64,000 nucleotides of DNA from Paenibacillus sp. JDR-2 (GCF_000023585.1 NC_012914.1:6477501-6541500), one strand, 5' to 3'; shown: positions 1 to 7,967, numbered from the stretch's first letter. Numbers and translations are program-made. Notes: a model not told the origin generated them from the sequence alone.

Positions 1-210
1 GGACATTTAATGCATACCGGGACAGCTCTTTCGGGGAGGCAATGCGGGCATACATACGGAAGATGATTTTGTAGCGTCTCGTTATCGCTTGCTTAATATC
101 TCCGTCTAAACGATTGTCATTCAGATCAAGCAGCATCTCATCTAATTCTTTGCGCAGGACGTAATCGAGTTCTTTGCATTCTTTGTCGTTGAATAGAATT
201 CCTAGCATAA
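1..210 (-). CDS. small conserved hypothetical protein, 3' end beyond the window
   Basis: Reading from the ATG at 210 the frame stays open for 70 codons to the window edge. A clear ribosome binding site (GGAGGG) lies about 9 bases upstream of the ATG. The visible part begins MLGILFNDKEC and is rich in charged residues (Lys, Arg, Glu, Asp), with no signal peptide or membrane segment, so a small soluble, mostly helical protein is likely. I do not recognise the family. It lies beyond the terminator of the SpoIIM-like gene, so it is probably a separate transcription unit. Confidence 0.6.
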
Positions 211-271
211 CTAATGTGCGCCCTCCTAAGCTGAATTGGCCCTGCAGCTAAGTTTTGCTGCGGCAATCGAA

Positions 272-314
272 AGCAAAAGCGGCGTCTTGCGATTACGCAT
301 CACGACGCCGCCTT
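272..314 (-). terminator. intrinsic terminator after the SpoIIM-like gene
   Basis: GCGGCGTC (279-286) pairs with GACGCCGC (304-311). Read on the minus strand, the stem is followed by a T-rich tract (TTTTGCTTT). It lies 30 bases past the stop codon of the SpoIIM-like gene. Confidence 0.8.
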
Positions 315-343
315 ACTGTTATGCTCAATTAATCGGAAAAATA

Positions 344-967
344 TTACAACGAACTTACCCAAACGCTAACTGTGCTTTCAATTACCGCCGCAACAAGCAA
401 TGCCACCGTTAGAATAACGACCACCGGAACGGATCTAATCATGAAATATTCGATCTCCCGGCCGGATTTGCCCGCTTCCTTCCCCGGAATAACGATCCTT
501 CCTAATGCCTTAAGCAACAGAACGCCAAACTTCATCCCGTAAGCGCATGCCACTACGATCGCTGGGATCTCAATTATTCCGTGAGGCAGCAGTCCCAATA
601 TAACCGTAAGCATATCCCCCGTTCCCTGCGTCTCTGCTACATGCTGCAGCAAGAAGCCTACAACCATGCCGTTAAGAACCAGGAAGAAAATCGGGATGAT
701 GCCGAAGATCGCGCCTATATAGATGATAAAGATGGATTTGATCGCATTGTTTAAAAAGATAAAGACCATAAAGGCAAGCGTCGGATTCTTCGTCTGCTCC
801 AGAGATTCGGCTACATTGCCGAGGGCCTTCAACTGCTGCTCGAGATAATCGCTAAAAGCGCTGTTGGTTCCTCCGACGACAAGTCCGGCAAAAAACAAAA
901 TGAATCCAAACGCGATGTAGGGATTCATGATTTTGAAATGGGCTTTTATTTCAGACCAGCGAAACAT
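344..967 (-). CDS. SpoIIM-family (DUF95) integral membrane protein
   Basis: A 207-residue protein with about five hydrophobic segments (roughly residues 16-34, 65-85, 87-110, 122-150 and 180-200) and the short polar loops typical of the stage II sporulation protein M family. SpoIIM of Bacillus is part of the engulfment peptidoglycan-remodelling complex with SpoIID and SpoIIP, but the wider family contains other membrane proteins, so this need not be the engulfment SpoIIM. The ATG at 967 is chosen because AAAGGAG lies about 8 bases upstream; a TTG 45 bases further upstream has no good ribosome binding site. It is transcribed divergently from pdaB and ends at its own terminator. Confidence 0.75.
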   Translation of the reverse strand: MFRWSEIKAHFKIMNPYIAFGFILFFAGLVVGGTNSAFSDYLEQQLKALGNVAESLEQTKNPTLAFMVFIFLNNAIKSIFIIYIGAIFGIIPIFFLVLNGMVVGFLLQHVAETQGTGDMLTVILGLLPHGIIEIPAIVVACAYGMKFGVLLLKALGRIVIPGKEAGKSGREIEYFMIRSVPVVVILTVALLVAAVIESTVSVWVSSL

Positions 968-1088
968 GCCTCTTCTCTCCTTTGTAACTTCTTTATTAAA
1001 TGGTTTGAACAAGCATGAATATCTTGGATGTGTACGAGCATAGGATTGTACTAGAACAAGCTTCCATTAGAAAGGAGAGCCTTATCAG

Positions 1089-1913
1089 ATGAACTTTTTT
1101 TATGTACTTAACGGACGAAAATTAAAACGCAACTTCCTTCTTGTTCTCGCACTCGTCTTCTCTGTAGGGGTTATTTACGCAGAAAGAGACAACATCACGG
1201 TATTCTCACCACAGCAGCCAGCCGCTATATACAGTGTCCCTACGGATAAAAAGGTCGTAGCCCTGACATTCGACATTAGCTGGGGGGACAAGCGTACGGA
1301 ACCGATTCTGAAGGTATTAAAAGACAAAGGGGTTACACAAGCAACCTTCTTCCTGTCTTCGCCTTGGAGCCAGTCCCATCCCGACATTGTCAAAGATATC
1401 GTGAATGACGGCTTTGAGATCGGCAGCCATGGCCACAAGCATGATAACTACAGCAAGCTTAGCGATGATGAGATTCGTACGCAAATCACAACCGCACATA
1501 CTATCTTGACCGATCTGACCGGCAAGCAGCCAAACCTGATTCGCCTTCCTAACGGAGATTTCGACAAACGCGTGCTCCGTATCGCGGAAGAGCTTAACTA
1601 CAAAGTTATCCAATGGGATACCGATTCAATGGACTGGCTGAACATTGGAACGGACAAGATTATCAACCGTGTCGTAAGCCGTGCCCATAATGGAGACATT
1701 ATTCTTATGCACGCCAGCGATTCCGTGAAACAAACGCATGAAGCACTCCCTGTAATCATCGATGAGCTTCGTGCGAAAGGATATGAATTCGTAACCGTAT
1801 CCGAGCTGATTAATCAAACCGAGTCGGAAGGCCGTGCTGTACAGGACAAAACGACCTCTCTTACGATGCTTGGACTCGAGGATGCTATGGCAGCTGCGGA
1901 TACTGGCTATTGA
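1089..1913 (+). CDS. pdaB: PdaB-like polysaccharide deacetylase (sporulation)
   Basis: A 274-residue carbohydrate esterase family 4 protein. An N-terminal membrane anchor/signal segment (about residues 13-31) is followed by a NodB-type deacetylase domain. Visible motifs are TFDISWGD (motif 1, where the PdaB group has Ile after the first Asp instead of the usual second Asp), SHGHKH (metal-binding His pair), RLPNGD, the DTDSMDW region and LMHA. PdaB of B. subtilis is needed to maintain spores late in sporulation, and the genes around it (kbaA, gerD, cwlD) match that locus. AAAGGAG lies about 11 bases before the ATG. It converges on kbaA, with only three bases between the two stop codons. No sporulation promoter was identified with confidence. 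Confidence 0.88.
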   Translation: MNFFYVLNGRKLKRNFLLVLALVFSVGVIYAERDNITVFSPQQPAAIYSVPTDKKVVALTFDISWGDKRTEPILKVLKDKGVTQATFFLSSPWSQSHPDIVKDIVNDGFEIGSHGHKHDNYSKLSDDEIRTQITTAHTILTDLTGKQPNLIRLPNGDFDKRVLRIAEELNYKVIQWDTDSMDWLNIGTDKIINRVVSRAHNGDIILMHASDSVKQTHEALPVIIDELRAKGYEFVTVSELINQTESEGRAVQDKTTSLTMLGLEDAMAAADTGY

Positions 1914-1916
1914 TTA

Positions 1917-2513
1917 TTACGCGACCGGCTTTGCAGATGTTGCAGAGTCGGTTGTTGTATTTTTATGAAGCAAACGGTGCAGCATGAGGATTTGGTAAGC
2001 ATTGCAGACAAACAACGGGATAATCATAAAGACGATAGCCGAAATGTTGGTCTCCCCTTGCAGAGCCGGCCATGCTTCCACGAAGGTAACGAAGAACATC
2101 AAAAACGTGGTTGGCACAAATGCGCTTGGTTTGGTTTGGCTGACTTTGACGTATGCCACGGCGAGGGAGCAGATCAAAAGAACAAGCGGCAGCACCCAGA
2201 AGAACCAGTTGTTGGTCCGCTGCTCATAAAGCATATAACCGAGGCCAAATACGGCAAAAATCGTTGTATAGCCCTGGAGAGCGTTCCAGAGATAGCTTTT
2301 GCGGAAAATGCTTAATGCAATGTAATTCAAGGTCAGGTAAGCAAAGAACCCCATTTGGCTAAATGCCCCTATCAATAAGCCGACCATCGCCATCATGAAG
2401 GCGTTAAACCCGGCTGCCTCAAGCCCCATAAATCCGAAGGACTGGTCCGTCCATTGCATGATCGACCCGCTGATGACTGTAACTACAGCCCCGACGGCCA
2501 TGCAGGTCCCCAT
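1917..2513 (-). CDS. kbaA: KinB-signalling activation protein, N-terminus uncertain
   Basis: A roughly 198-residue, very hydrophobic protein with six predicted membrane segments, matching KbaA, which in B. subtilis activates the KinB branch of the sporulation phosphorelay. Its position between gerD and pdaB is the Bacillus arrangement. The start is problematic. A strong GGAGGA site is correctly spaced only for an ATG at 2527, whose frame reads MNLKRWG and stops after 14 codons. The long frame instead begins at ATG 2513 or ATG 2501 with weak ribosome binding sites. A one-base deletion near 2508-2512 would join the two parts. Identification is fairly secure; the N-terminus is not. Confidence 0.72.
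   Translation of the reverse strand: MGTCMAVGAVVTVISGSIMQWTDQSFGFMGLEAAGFNAFMMAMVGLLIGAFSQMGFFAYLTLNYIALSIFRKSYLWNALQGYTTIFAVFGLGYMLYEQRTNNWFFWVLPLVLLICSLAVAYVKVSQTKPSAFVPTTFLMFFVTFVEAWPALQGETNISAIVFMIIPLFVCNAYQILMLHRLLHKNTTTDSATSAKPVA
1924..1964 (+). terminator. probable pdaB terminator, inside the kbaA 3' end
   Basis: A 12-bp stem with two G-T pairs (1924-1935 with 1941-1952) is followed by a T-rich run ending in five T. It lies just past the pdaB stop and overlaps the C-terminal codons of the convergent kbaA gene. Confidence 0.5.
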
Positions 2514-2712
2514 CTTTTCAAATTCATAATTCCGTTATCCTCCTTCATGTTTGGCGAGGATCGTGCCATTGTAAGCACTTTCCTGTGCCAACCATTATTT
2601 TACCACGTTCGTCATAAAAAGCTAACTACGAAGCCATGATAATCCCGTGAACTTTAACGCATACTACGTTTAAATTCAGCAATGGTAATCATAGAAGGGA
2701 GATCGTGGGAGC

Positions 2713-3426
2713 ATGCGCATGCGATTGGCTTTATTAACGGCGCTTTCCGCCCTAACATTTGTCTTAACAAGCTGCGGTGCGGAATCTTCAGGAGGCAACA
2801 ACCAACAGATCAGCTACAAGGATATGAAGTCGATGGTTATTGACATACTGAAAACCGAAGATGCTCAAAAAGCTTTACAGGAATCCGCCCAGCAAATGTC
2901 CGGCTATAACGGCAGCGGTACCAAGCTGTTGTCTGTACAGGATCAAGAGCAGGTGCGCCTTGCCGTAAAAGATGTAATGGTTTCTCCGGAATACGACAAG
3001 GTCATCCGGACTTTAATGACGGATACCCGTTTTGCCGGTGAATTTGCCAAAGCCGTAAACAAGCAAAACAAAGACATTCACAAGGAACTAATGAAGGATC
3101 CGACGTACCAGGAACAAATGATCAAAGCGTTCAAAACGCCGGAAATGGACAAAATGATTCTCGAAGTGCTGCAAAGCACGCAATATAAAAAGCAGGTTAT
3201 GTCCCTCATGCAGGAATCGATGCAAAACCCCCTCTTCCGTCTGGAAGTGCTTGATCTGATGAAAAAAGCAGTACAGGAAGAGCTAAAACCAAAGCCGGAT
3301 GAAAAAGTTGATAAGAAGTCGCAAGAAGGCGGCGGCGGTGGTGAAGAAGGCGGCTCCTCCGGAGATGAAAAACAAAGTGATGATGGCGGCAGCGGCGAAG
3401 GAGACGGCTCTGATTCTTCGACTTAA
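2713..3426 (+). CDS. gerD: spore germination lipoprotein GerD
   Basis: A 237-residue lipoprotein. The signal peptide ends in the lipobox LTSC, placing the acylated Cys at residue 21. The middle is helical and charged, with repeated methionine-rich turns (for example GYNGSG then several MxxM-type stretches), as in GerD, the inner-membrane scaffold that clusters nutrient germinant receptors in spores. The last about 35 residues are an acidic Gly/Ser/Glu/Asp low-complexity tail. It is monocistronic on the plus strand, ends at a bidirectional terminator shared with salA, and sits between kbaA and salA as in Bacillus. Confidence 0.87.
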   Translation: MRMRLALLTALSALTFVLTSCGAESSGGNNQQISYKDMKSMVIDILKTEDAQKALQESAQQMSGYNGSGTKLLSVQDQEQVRLAVKDVMVSPEYDKVIRTLMTDTRFAGEFAKAVNKQNKDIHKELMKDPTYQEQMIKAFKTPEMDKMILEVLQSTQYKKQVMSLMQESMQNPLFRLEVLDLMKKAVQEELKPKPDEKVDKKSQEGGGGGEEGGSSGDEKQSDDGGSGEGDGSDSST

Positions 3427-3458
3427 CCGTGACATAGATGGAAGGCTATAGATGTACG

Positions 3459-3514
3459 AAAAGCCCGGACCTGGTCGAGAGCTATACGCTCTCTTCCCGG
3501 TCCGGGCTTTTATT
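3459..3514. terminator. bidirectional terminator between gerD and salA
   Basis: A 13-bp perfect stem (3459-3471 with 3499-3511, core AAAAGCCCGGACC) carries A/T runs on both flanks, so it can end gerD (+) and salA (-). A second short stem (GAGAG with CTCTC) is in the loop. Confidence 0.88.
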
Positions 3515-3519
3515 TTGGA

Positions 3520-4614
3520 TTAACGGCTGCATTTTTGAATAACTTGTTCGGCAATATCCAGGTACAACGCACCTGTCTCGCTCTCGGCCTTATACACCGA
3601 AGGCGAGAAATCCGGCTCGGAAATGTGATTATCCGGCTGTCCCAGCGGAATCTGGGCGAGCAGTTCCGCATGCAGGGATTCTGCAAGACGGGCGCCGCCG
3701 CCGCGTCCAAAAATGTACTCCGGCTCGCCGCATTTGCTGCATTTGTAATAGGACATGTTCTCCACGACGCCAATAATCTCATGCTCAGTCTTGATAGCCA
3801 TCGCGCCGGCGCGGGCCGCTACAAATGCTGCTGTCGCATGAGGCGTCGTTACGATAATCTCTTTGCTCTGCGGGATAATCTGATGGACGTCGAGCGCCAC
3901 ATCGCCCGTTCCCGGAGGCAGGTCAAGCAGCAGGTAATCCAGCTCGCCCCATTCGATTTCGGCAAAGAAATTGCGAAGCATCTTGCCCAGCATCGGCCCG
4001 CGCCATACGATCGGGCTGTTGTCTTCAACAAAGAAGCCCATCGACATGACTTTGACGCCATAGCGTTCAATTGGAATAACGCGCTCGTTCACGATCTCGG
4101 GGCGCGTCTCGATGCCCATCATATCGGGCACGCTGAAGCCGTAAATATCCGCGTCGATGATGCCGACGCGCTTGCCTTTGCGGGCTAAGGCGACCGCAAG
4201 ATTGACGGTCACCGTCGATTTGCCGACGCCGCCCTTGCCGCTGGCGACGGCAATGAACTGAGTGCCGCTGCCAGCGGCAAGCAGCGGGCTTTCGATTCCG
4301 GCCCCGTGACCTTGTACGGGGCCTTTGGCCGCGGCCGGCTGGGCTTTGCCGCCGGCTTGTCCTTGCGGCGCGGCAGCTGCGCCTGCGCCGCTCTCCAGCG
4401 CACGAAACCGGCAATGCACGGTTTCGGCGCCAGCCCGCGCGAGCGCATCGCGCAGCGCGGTTTCCAGCGAGGGACGAAGGTCCTCGCTGGCTGTCAGGAC
4501 CGTCATCGATACTTGACGGTCCTTCACAACAACATCGCGGACGGTAACGGAGTCCGCGCTATATTGGGCCGTTACTGAACCGACGGCTTCCAGAGCTTGT
4601 TCACGTGTCAACAT
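3520..4614 (-). CDS. salA: Mrp/NBP35-family P-loop ATPase, SalA-like
   Basis: 364 residues in three parts: an N-terminal MIP18/DUF59-type domain (about 1-75), an Ala/Gly/Pro-rich linker (about 76-112), and a ParA/Mrp ATPase domain with the deviant Walker A motif GKGGVGKST near 128-136. A CSKC pair sits about two thirds along the ATPase domain, as in iron-sulfur carrier Mrp proteins. In B. subtilis the orthologue SalA (YbaL) lies beside gerD and indirectly relieves ScoC repression of exoproteases; Mrp homologues elsewhere deliver Fe-S clusters. Family assignment is firm, and the exact role is inferred from context. The ATG at 4614 follows AAGGTGGGA. The coding region is clearly more GC-rich in the linker. 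Confidence 0.85.
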   Translation of the reverse strand: MLTREQALEAVGSVTAQYSADSVTVRDVVVKDRQVSMTVLTASEDLRPSLETALRDALARAGAETVHCRFRALESGAGAAAAPQGQAGGKAQPAAAKGPVQGHGAGIESPLLAAGSGTQFIAVASGKGGVGKSTVTVNLAVALARKGKRVGIIDADIYGFSVPDMMGIETRPEIVNERVIPIERYGVKVMSMGFFVEDNSPIVWRGPMLGKMLRNFFAEIEWGELDYLLLDLPPGTGDVALDVHQIIPQSKEIIVTTPHATAAFVAARAGAMAIKTEHEIIGVVENMSYYKCSKCGEPEYIFGRGGGARLAESLHAELLAQIPLGQPDNHISEPDFSPSVYKAESETGALYLDIAEQVIQKCSR

Positions 4615-4711
4615 GAATGAGTCCCACCTTTATGTAGAAGAGTAGTTGTAGGTGTAAGCGTAAAAGTAGCTGCTTATTTAAAATGATTATAACATATTAA
4701 GCGGGACAAGG

Positions 4712-5521
4712 TTAATTCGTCGGTTCAGCCGCCTTCATATCCGATGCAGCATCCGCCGCTGTACCCGTATTCAGCTTTTCCCCTGAGGAATACCGGAGAA
4801 TACCTTGATAAATCGAAGCGGCCACCTGACGCTGATAATTCGAATCAGCCAGACGCGCGGCTTCCCCCGGATTAGACAGGAATCCGACTTCAACAAGTGC
4901 CGTAGGAATATCATCCAGTGCTTTAAGAAGGTATACGTTATTTTTGTCCATAACGGCTACCCTGCTTGTATTCTCCAGATTACGGCGGATCTCGTTTTGT
5001 ATAAACGTGGCAAGAACTTGGTTGTCCGGATGATTAGCAGGATTAAAAAACGTTTGAGCTCCTGACCACTTTGCGGACGGAATGCTGTTCATATGGATGC
5101 TGATAACAAGGCTTGGCTTACTTTCCTTGATGTTGGCTACACGCTGCAGCAAATCCTCCGTCTTGCGCTTGGAATAACCCTTCGTATCCTGGCCTGCCAG
5201 ATCATAATCTCCTTCTCTGGTGAGCAGTACAATGGCTCCTGCCTGCTGCAGATAATCTCTGAGGTAGAGCGCAATCGCAAGGTTTAAGTCCTTTTCAACT
5301 ACCCCCTCCTTGCTAACCGCACCGCCGTCAACGCCTCCATGGCCCGCATCAATCGCAATTGTTTTCCCGGATAAAGGCAGCGTCCAATAACTCCAGGTCC
5401 GGGATACCGGCTCCCCACCTTGGGTAAGTATTATCCAGGTCAACACAAGCGCTGCCATGCCGGCCGCGATGCGGAGCGCTCCCTTATAAGTCATCCAGAC
5501 GACCAAACGTTTTCGGCGCAT
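4712..5521 (-). CDS. cwlD: germination-specific N-acetylmuramoyl-L-alanine amidase CwlD
   Basis: A 269-residue amidase_3 family enzyme with an N-terminal membrane anchor (about residues 13-36). Visible motifs are DAGHGGVDGGA (first zinc His), a conserved Glu in the VVEKD stretch, SIHMNS (second His) and VEVGFLSN (catalytic Glu). CwlD cleaves the stem peptide from muramic acid in the forespore, a step toward the muramic-delta-lactam of the spore cortex. The ATG at 5521 is preferred: GGGGTGG lies about 9 bases upstream, whereas the TTG 27 bases further upstream has no site. The ribosome binding site is contained in the 3' arm of a long hairpin. Confidence 0.88.
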   Translation of the reverse strand: MRRKRLVVWMTYKGALRIAAGMAALVLTWIILTQGGEPVSRTWSYWTLPLSGKTIAIDAGHGGVDGGAVSKEGVVEKDLNLAIALYLRDYLQQAGAIVLLTREGDYDLAGQDTKGYSKRKTEDLLQRVANIKESKPSLVISIHMNSIPSAKWSGAQTFFNPANHPDNQVLATFIQNEIRRNLENTSRVAVMDKNNVYLLKALDDIPTALVEVGFLSNPGEAARLADSNYQRQVAASIYQGILRYSSGEKLNTGTAADAASDMKAAEPTN

Positions 5522-5527
5522 AAATAA

Positions 5528-5584
5528 AACCACCCCGTTTCCATACAAATGATCTCTTTATCATTTATATGGGACGAGGTGGTT
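5528..5584 (-). terminator. long hairpin/terminator overlapping the cwlD ribosome binding site
   Basis: An inverted repeat with about 24 paired bases per arm (5528-5553 against 5560-5584, one bulge and two mismatches, 6-base loop). On the minus strand the 3' arm contains the GGGGTGG ribosome binding site of cwlD and is followed by TTTTATTT up to the ATG. It can therefore terminate transcripts arriving from cysH/sat, and any read-through RNA would keep the cwlD site base-paired. Confidence 0.75.
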
Positions 5585-5626
5585 GATTATGATGGCCAAG
5601 CTGCAGTTAGACTTTGCTTAACCTTA

Positions 5627-5943
5627 TTAATTTGATTTTGACCGCGGTTGCTGTGCCATACCTTCAATCAGAATCTTCGCCACTTCCGGACGAGAGAATT
5701 CTGGCGGCGGGCAAACGCCTTCGCGCAGCAATGCGCGAACTTTAGTACCAGACAGTGTCAGGTGTTCATGAAGCCGGTCAGAGGCGAGAATGCCCCAACA
5801 GCAATCAGATCCAGGTCTGATAACGTCCAGTTATTAATAACGATCGTATTCAAGGACTTAGCTTCAATCAAAAGCGCCTCACGCTGCTCGCGAGAAGCAA
5901 GACGATTAACGAGCTCGCCGCCATGCGGTAAAATCTGACTCAT
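5627..5943 (-). pseudogene. sat: sulfate adenylyltransferase remnant with a large internal deletion
   Basis: The frame starting at ATG 5943 (AAGGAGG upstream) encodes the N-terminus of ATP sulfurylase: LPHGGELVNRL and then LIAVGAFSPLTGFM. It stops 5 bases after the likely break. The next bases, in a frame shifted by two, encode the C-terminus of the same enzyme (LSGTKVRALLREG, then PPPEFSRPEVAKILIEGM) and end at a TAA at 5627. The intact family is about 390 residues, so roughly 280 codons containing the active site are missing and the junction is out of frame. It lies 78 bases downstream of cysH, in the expected sulfate-assimilation order. An assembly collapse cannot be excluded. Confidence 0.88.
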
Positions 5944-6021
5944 GCTTTAGCCTCCTTGGGTACGTGTATCCCGAGTTGCCGGCCATTTCATGTACTTAAC
6001 TATTTTATTTATGCAGATCTC

Positions 6022-6717
6022 TTATTTATGCAAACCGCATTCTGTTTTCTCTTGACCGGACCAACGTCCAGCACGAGGGTCTTCGCCAGGCATAACTTGG
6101 CGTGTGCAGTACTCACAGCCAATGCTTGGGTAGTTCTGGTCATGCAGCGGGTTGTAGATTACATCGTTCTCGCGGATGTAATTCCATACATCTTCCGTAG
6201 TCCAACCTGCAATCGGGTTGAATTTTATCAGACCGAATTTTGTATCGTATTCAACCTTTTTCGCATTAGCGCGAGTAGGAGCTTGGTCCCGACGGATACC
6301 CGTGATCCACGCATCGTACTTAGACAGAATTCTTGTCAACGGCTCAACCTTGCGGATATTGCAGCAAGCGTTAGCGTCCGATTTCCACAGCTCGGCGCCA
6401 TGGCGCTCTGCTTGCTCTTCAGGCGTGATTAGCGGTTTAACTTCAACAAATGGAATACCGGGATAACGTTCTACCATGCGATCACGCGTTTCATACGTTT
6501 CTTTAAAGTGGAAGTCTGTATCCAAGTAGAAAATATCTGTTTTCGGGCTGACCTTTTGCAGCATGTCGACCAGTACAACGTCTTCCGCACCAAAGCTGCA
6601 TGCAAACGTAATATTAGGGAATGCTTCAACTGCGTAGGCCAATATCTCTTGTGGCGTCGCATTTTCAAGCTCTTCCGCTTTTTGTTTAACCAATGCTTCT
6701 TTTTCGAACAGGTTCAT
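6022..6717 (-). CDS. cysH: phosphoadenylyl/adenylyl-sulfate reductase (assimilatory)
   Basis: A 231-residue reductase that reduces activated sulfate to sulfite using thioredoxin. The PAPS-reductase fold is shown by the CSFGAED P-loop-like motif, YLDTDFHF and the catalytic C-terminal ECGLHK. In addition it has CC (in ANACCNIRK) and CxxC (GCEYC) in the spacing that ligates a [4Fe-4S] cluster, the signature of the enzymes that accept adenylyl sulfate (APS). The start is ATG 6717, 8 bases after GGAGGG; an upstream TTG has no better site. It is driven by its own sigma-A promoter and is followed by the broken sat. With sat lost here, APS would need another source. Confidence 0.88.
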   Translation of the reverse strand: MNLFEKEALVKQKAEELENATPQEILAYAVEAFPNITFACSFGAEDVVLVDMLQKVSPKTDIFYLDTDFHFKETYETRDRMVERYPGIPFVEVKPLITPEEQAERHGAELWKSDANACCNIRKVEPLTRILSKYDAWITGIRRDQAPTRANAKKVEYDTKFGLIKFNPIAGWTTEDVWNYIRENDVIYNPLHDQNYPSIGCEYCTRQVMPGEDPRAGRWSGQEKTECGLHK

Positions 6718-6768
6718 GGTTTTGCCCTCCATTTGTAATTCCAAGTAAATTCATATGCTATTAAATAA

Positions 6769-6797
6769 AGTATACGTTCAAATACTTAAATGATCAA
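6769..6797 (-). promoter_or_regulatory. sigma-A promoter of cysH
   Basis: TTGATC (6792-6797), 17-base spacer, TATACT (6769-6774) on the minus strand, about 50 bases before the cysH start codon. Confidence 0.75.
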
Positions 6798-6867
6798 CAT
6801 AAGTTTTATCCAAAATGAAATAAAGTTCTGTCGATGCATCCATTTGAACATACTCATTCCGTTTGGA

Positions 6868-6907
6868 AAACAAAAAAACACCCTCTCCGCAAGCAGAGAA
6901 GGTGTTT
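6868..6907 (-). terminator. terminator of rplM-rpsI
   Basis: Inverted repeat ACACCctCTC / GAGaaGGTGT followed on the minus strand by seven T. It lies about 10 bases after the rpsI stop. Confidence 0.88.
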
Positions 6908-6917
6908 GATTTCGATA

Positions 6918-7310
6918 TTAACGTTTCGAGAACTGTGGCGCGCGACGAGCCGCTTTAAGACCGTATTTTTTACGTTCTTTCATACGTGGGTCACGAGTCA
7001 GGAAGCCAGCACGTTTCAGAGCTGGACGGAACTCAGGGTCTGCTTTAAGCAGAGCACGGGAGATACCGTGGCGGATAGCGCCAGCTTGACCAGACATACC
7101 GCCGCCGTTAGCGATTACGATAACGTCGTAGTTGTTCAAAGTTTCAGTCAGAACCAATGGCTGCTTAACAATCAGCTTCAAAGTTTCCAGACCAAAGTAT
7201 TCGTTCAGGTCGCGTTTATTAACAATGATTCGTCCTTCACCCGGCACCAGACGTACACGTGCAACAGAGTGTTTACGACGACCGGTTCCATAGTATTGTA
7301 CTTGTGCCAT
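6918..7310 (-). CDS. rpsI: 30S ribosomal protein S9
   Basis: 130 residues, full length for S9. It opens with QVQYYGTGRRKHSVARVRL and ends in the diagnostic basic tail RRAPQFSKR, whose last residues reach the P-site tRNA in the ribosome. It lies 18 bases downstream of rplM with a GGGGAGG site, forming the usual rplM-rpsI pair, and is followed at once by a terminator. Confidence 0.97.
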   Translation of the reverse strand: MAQVQYYGTGRRKHSVARVRLVPGEGRIIVNKRDLNEYFGLETLKLIVKQPLVLTETLNNYDVIVIANGGGMSGQAGAIRHGISRALLKADPEFRPALKRAGFLTRDPRMKERKKYGLKAARRAPQFSKR

Positions 7311-7328
7311 GAAACTGTCCTCCCCTTA

Positions 7329-7766
7329 TTAGCCGCGAAGTTCGTAAACTTCTGGATTTTGTGCTTGATGCGGATGCTCCGAACCAGCGTATGCTTTAAG
7401 TCTAAGCTTCATTGCGTTACCTTGGCGTGTTTTTGGCAACATGCCGTGAACAGCCAGTTCGATAGCGCGATCAGCTTTTTTAGCGATCATTTCGTGAGCT
7501 GGCGTTACTTTCAAACCGCCAGAGTAGCCCGAGTGACGATAGTACATTTTGTTTTGCATTTTCTTACCAGTGAGAACAATTTTGTCAGCGTTGATTACGA
7601 TAACGAAGTCACCGGTATCAACGTGAGGAGTAAATTGCGGTTTGTGCTTGCCGCGGATCAGGCTAGCAGCTTCAGTAGCCAGACGGCCAAGCGTTTTGCC
7701 AGCAGCATCAATGATGTGCCATTTACGCTCAACTTCATTAGGCTTAGCCATATACGTAGTACGCAT
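7329..7766 (-). CDS. rplM: 50S ribosomal protein L13
   Basis: 145 residues, normal length. Typical L13 features are the WHIIDAAGKTLGRLAT opening, then VDTGDFVIVINADKI, and GMLPKTRQGNAM near residue 110. AAGGAGGA lies about 7 bases before the ATG. It is first in the rplM-rpsI operon, with its own promoter and a roughly 140-base leader that may bind L13. Confidence 0.97.
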   Translation of the reverse strand: MRTTYMAKPNEVERKWHIIDAAGKTLGRLATEAASLIRGKHKPQFTPHVDTGDFVIVINADKIVLTGKKMQNKMYYRHSGYSGGLKVTPAHEMIAKKADRAIELAVHGMLPKTRQGNAMKLRLKAYAGSEHPHQAQNPEVYELRG

Positions 7767-7784
7767 GGATGATCCTCCTTATTT

Positions 7785-7908
7785 CCATTACAGTTAAAGT
7801 TTTATTAAACAACGTTTCACGTTTTAACAGTTAGTTGAATCGGGTGTTGCATGCCAAGTTTGTGTCAGTCTCAGTCGGGGCTGTGGGATAGCCACTAAGA
7901 AAGCACAA
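7785..7908 (-). promoter_or_regulatory. rplM 5' leader, candidate L13 autoregulatory leader
   Basis: About 140 bases lie between the predicted transcription start and rplM. On the minus strand the leader includes GTGGCTATCCCACAGCC and an imperfect repeat GACTGAGACTGA, followed by further short pairings (AACGTGAAACGTT). Firmicutes are known to have an L13-binding leader at this place. The match is by position and general form only; I could not align it to a covariance model. Confidence 0.45.
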
Positions 7909-7913
7909 GTTAT

Positions 7914-7942
7914 ATTCTACTATAGATAATGGCCTAAATCAA
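7914..7942 (-). promoter_or_regulatory. sigma-A promoter of rplM-rpsI
   Basis: TTGATT (7937-7942), 17-base spacer, TAGAAT (7914-7919) on the minus strand. It lies just past the truA stop codon. Confidence 0.75.
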
Positions 7943-7967
7943 GAAGTTATTAATTGTTAATTTGCGT

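Noticed and set aside
1013..1045. Possible sigma-G promoter before pdaB
   Set aside because: GCATG and CATAG elements are present but about 21 bases apart and the -10 matches poorly.
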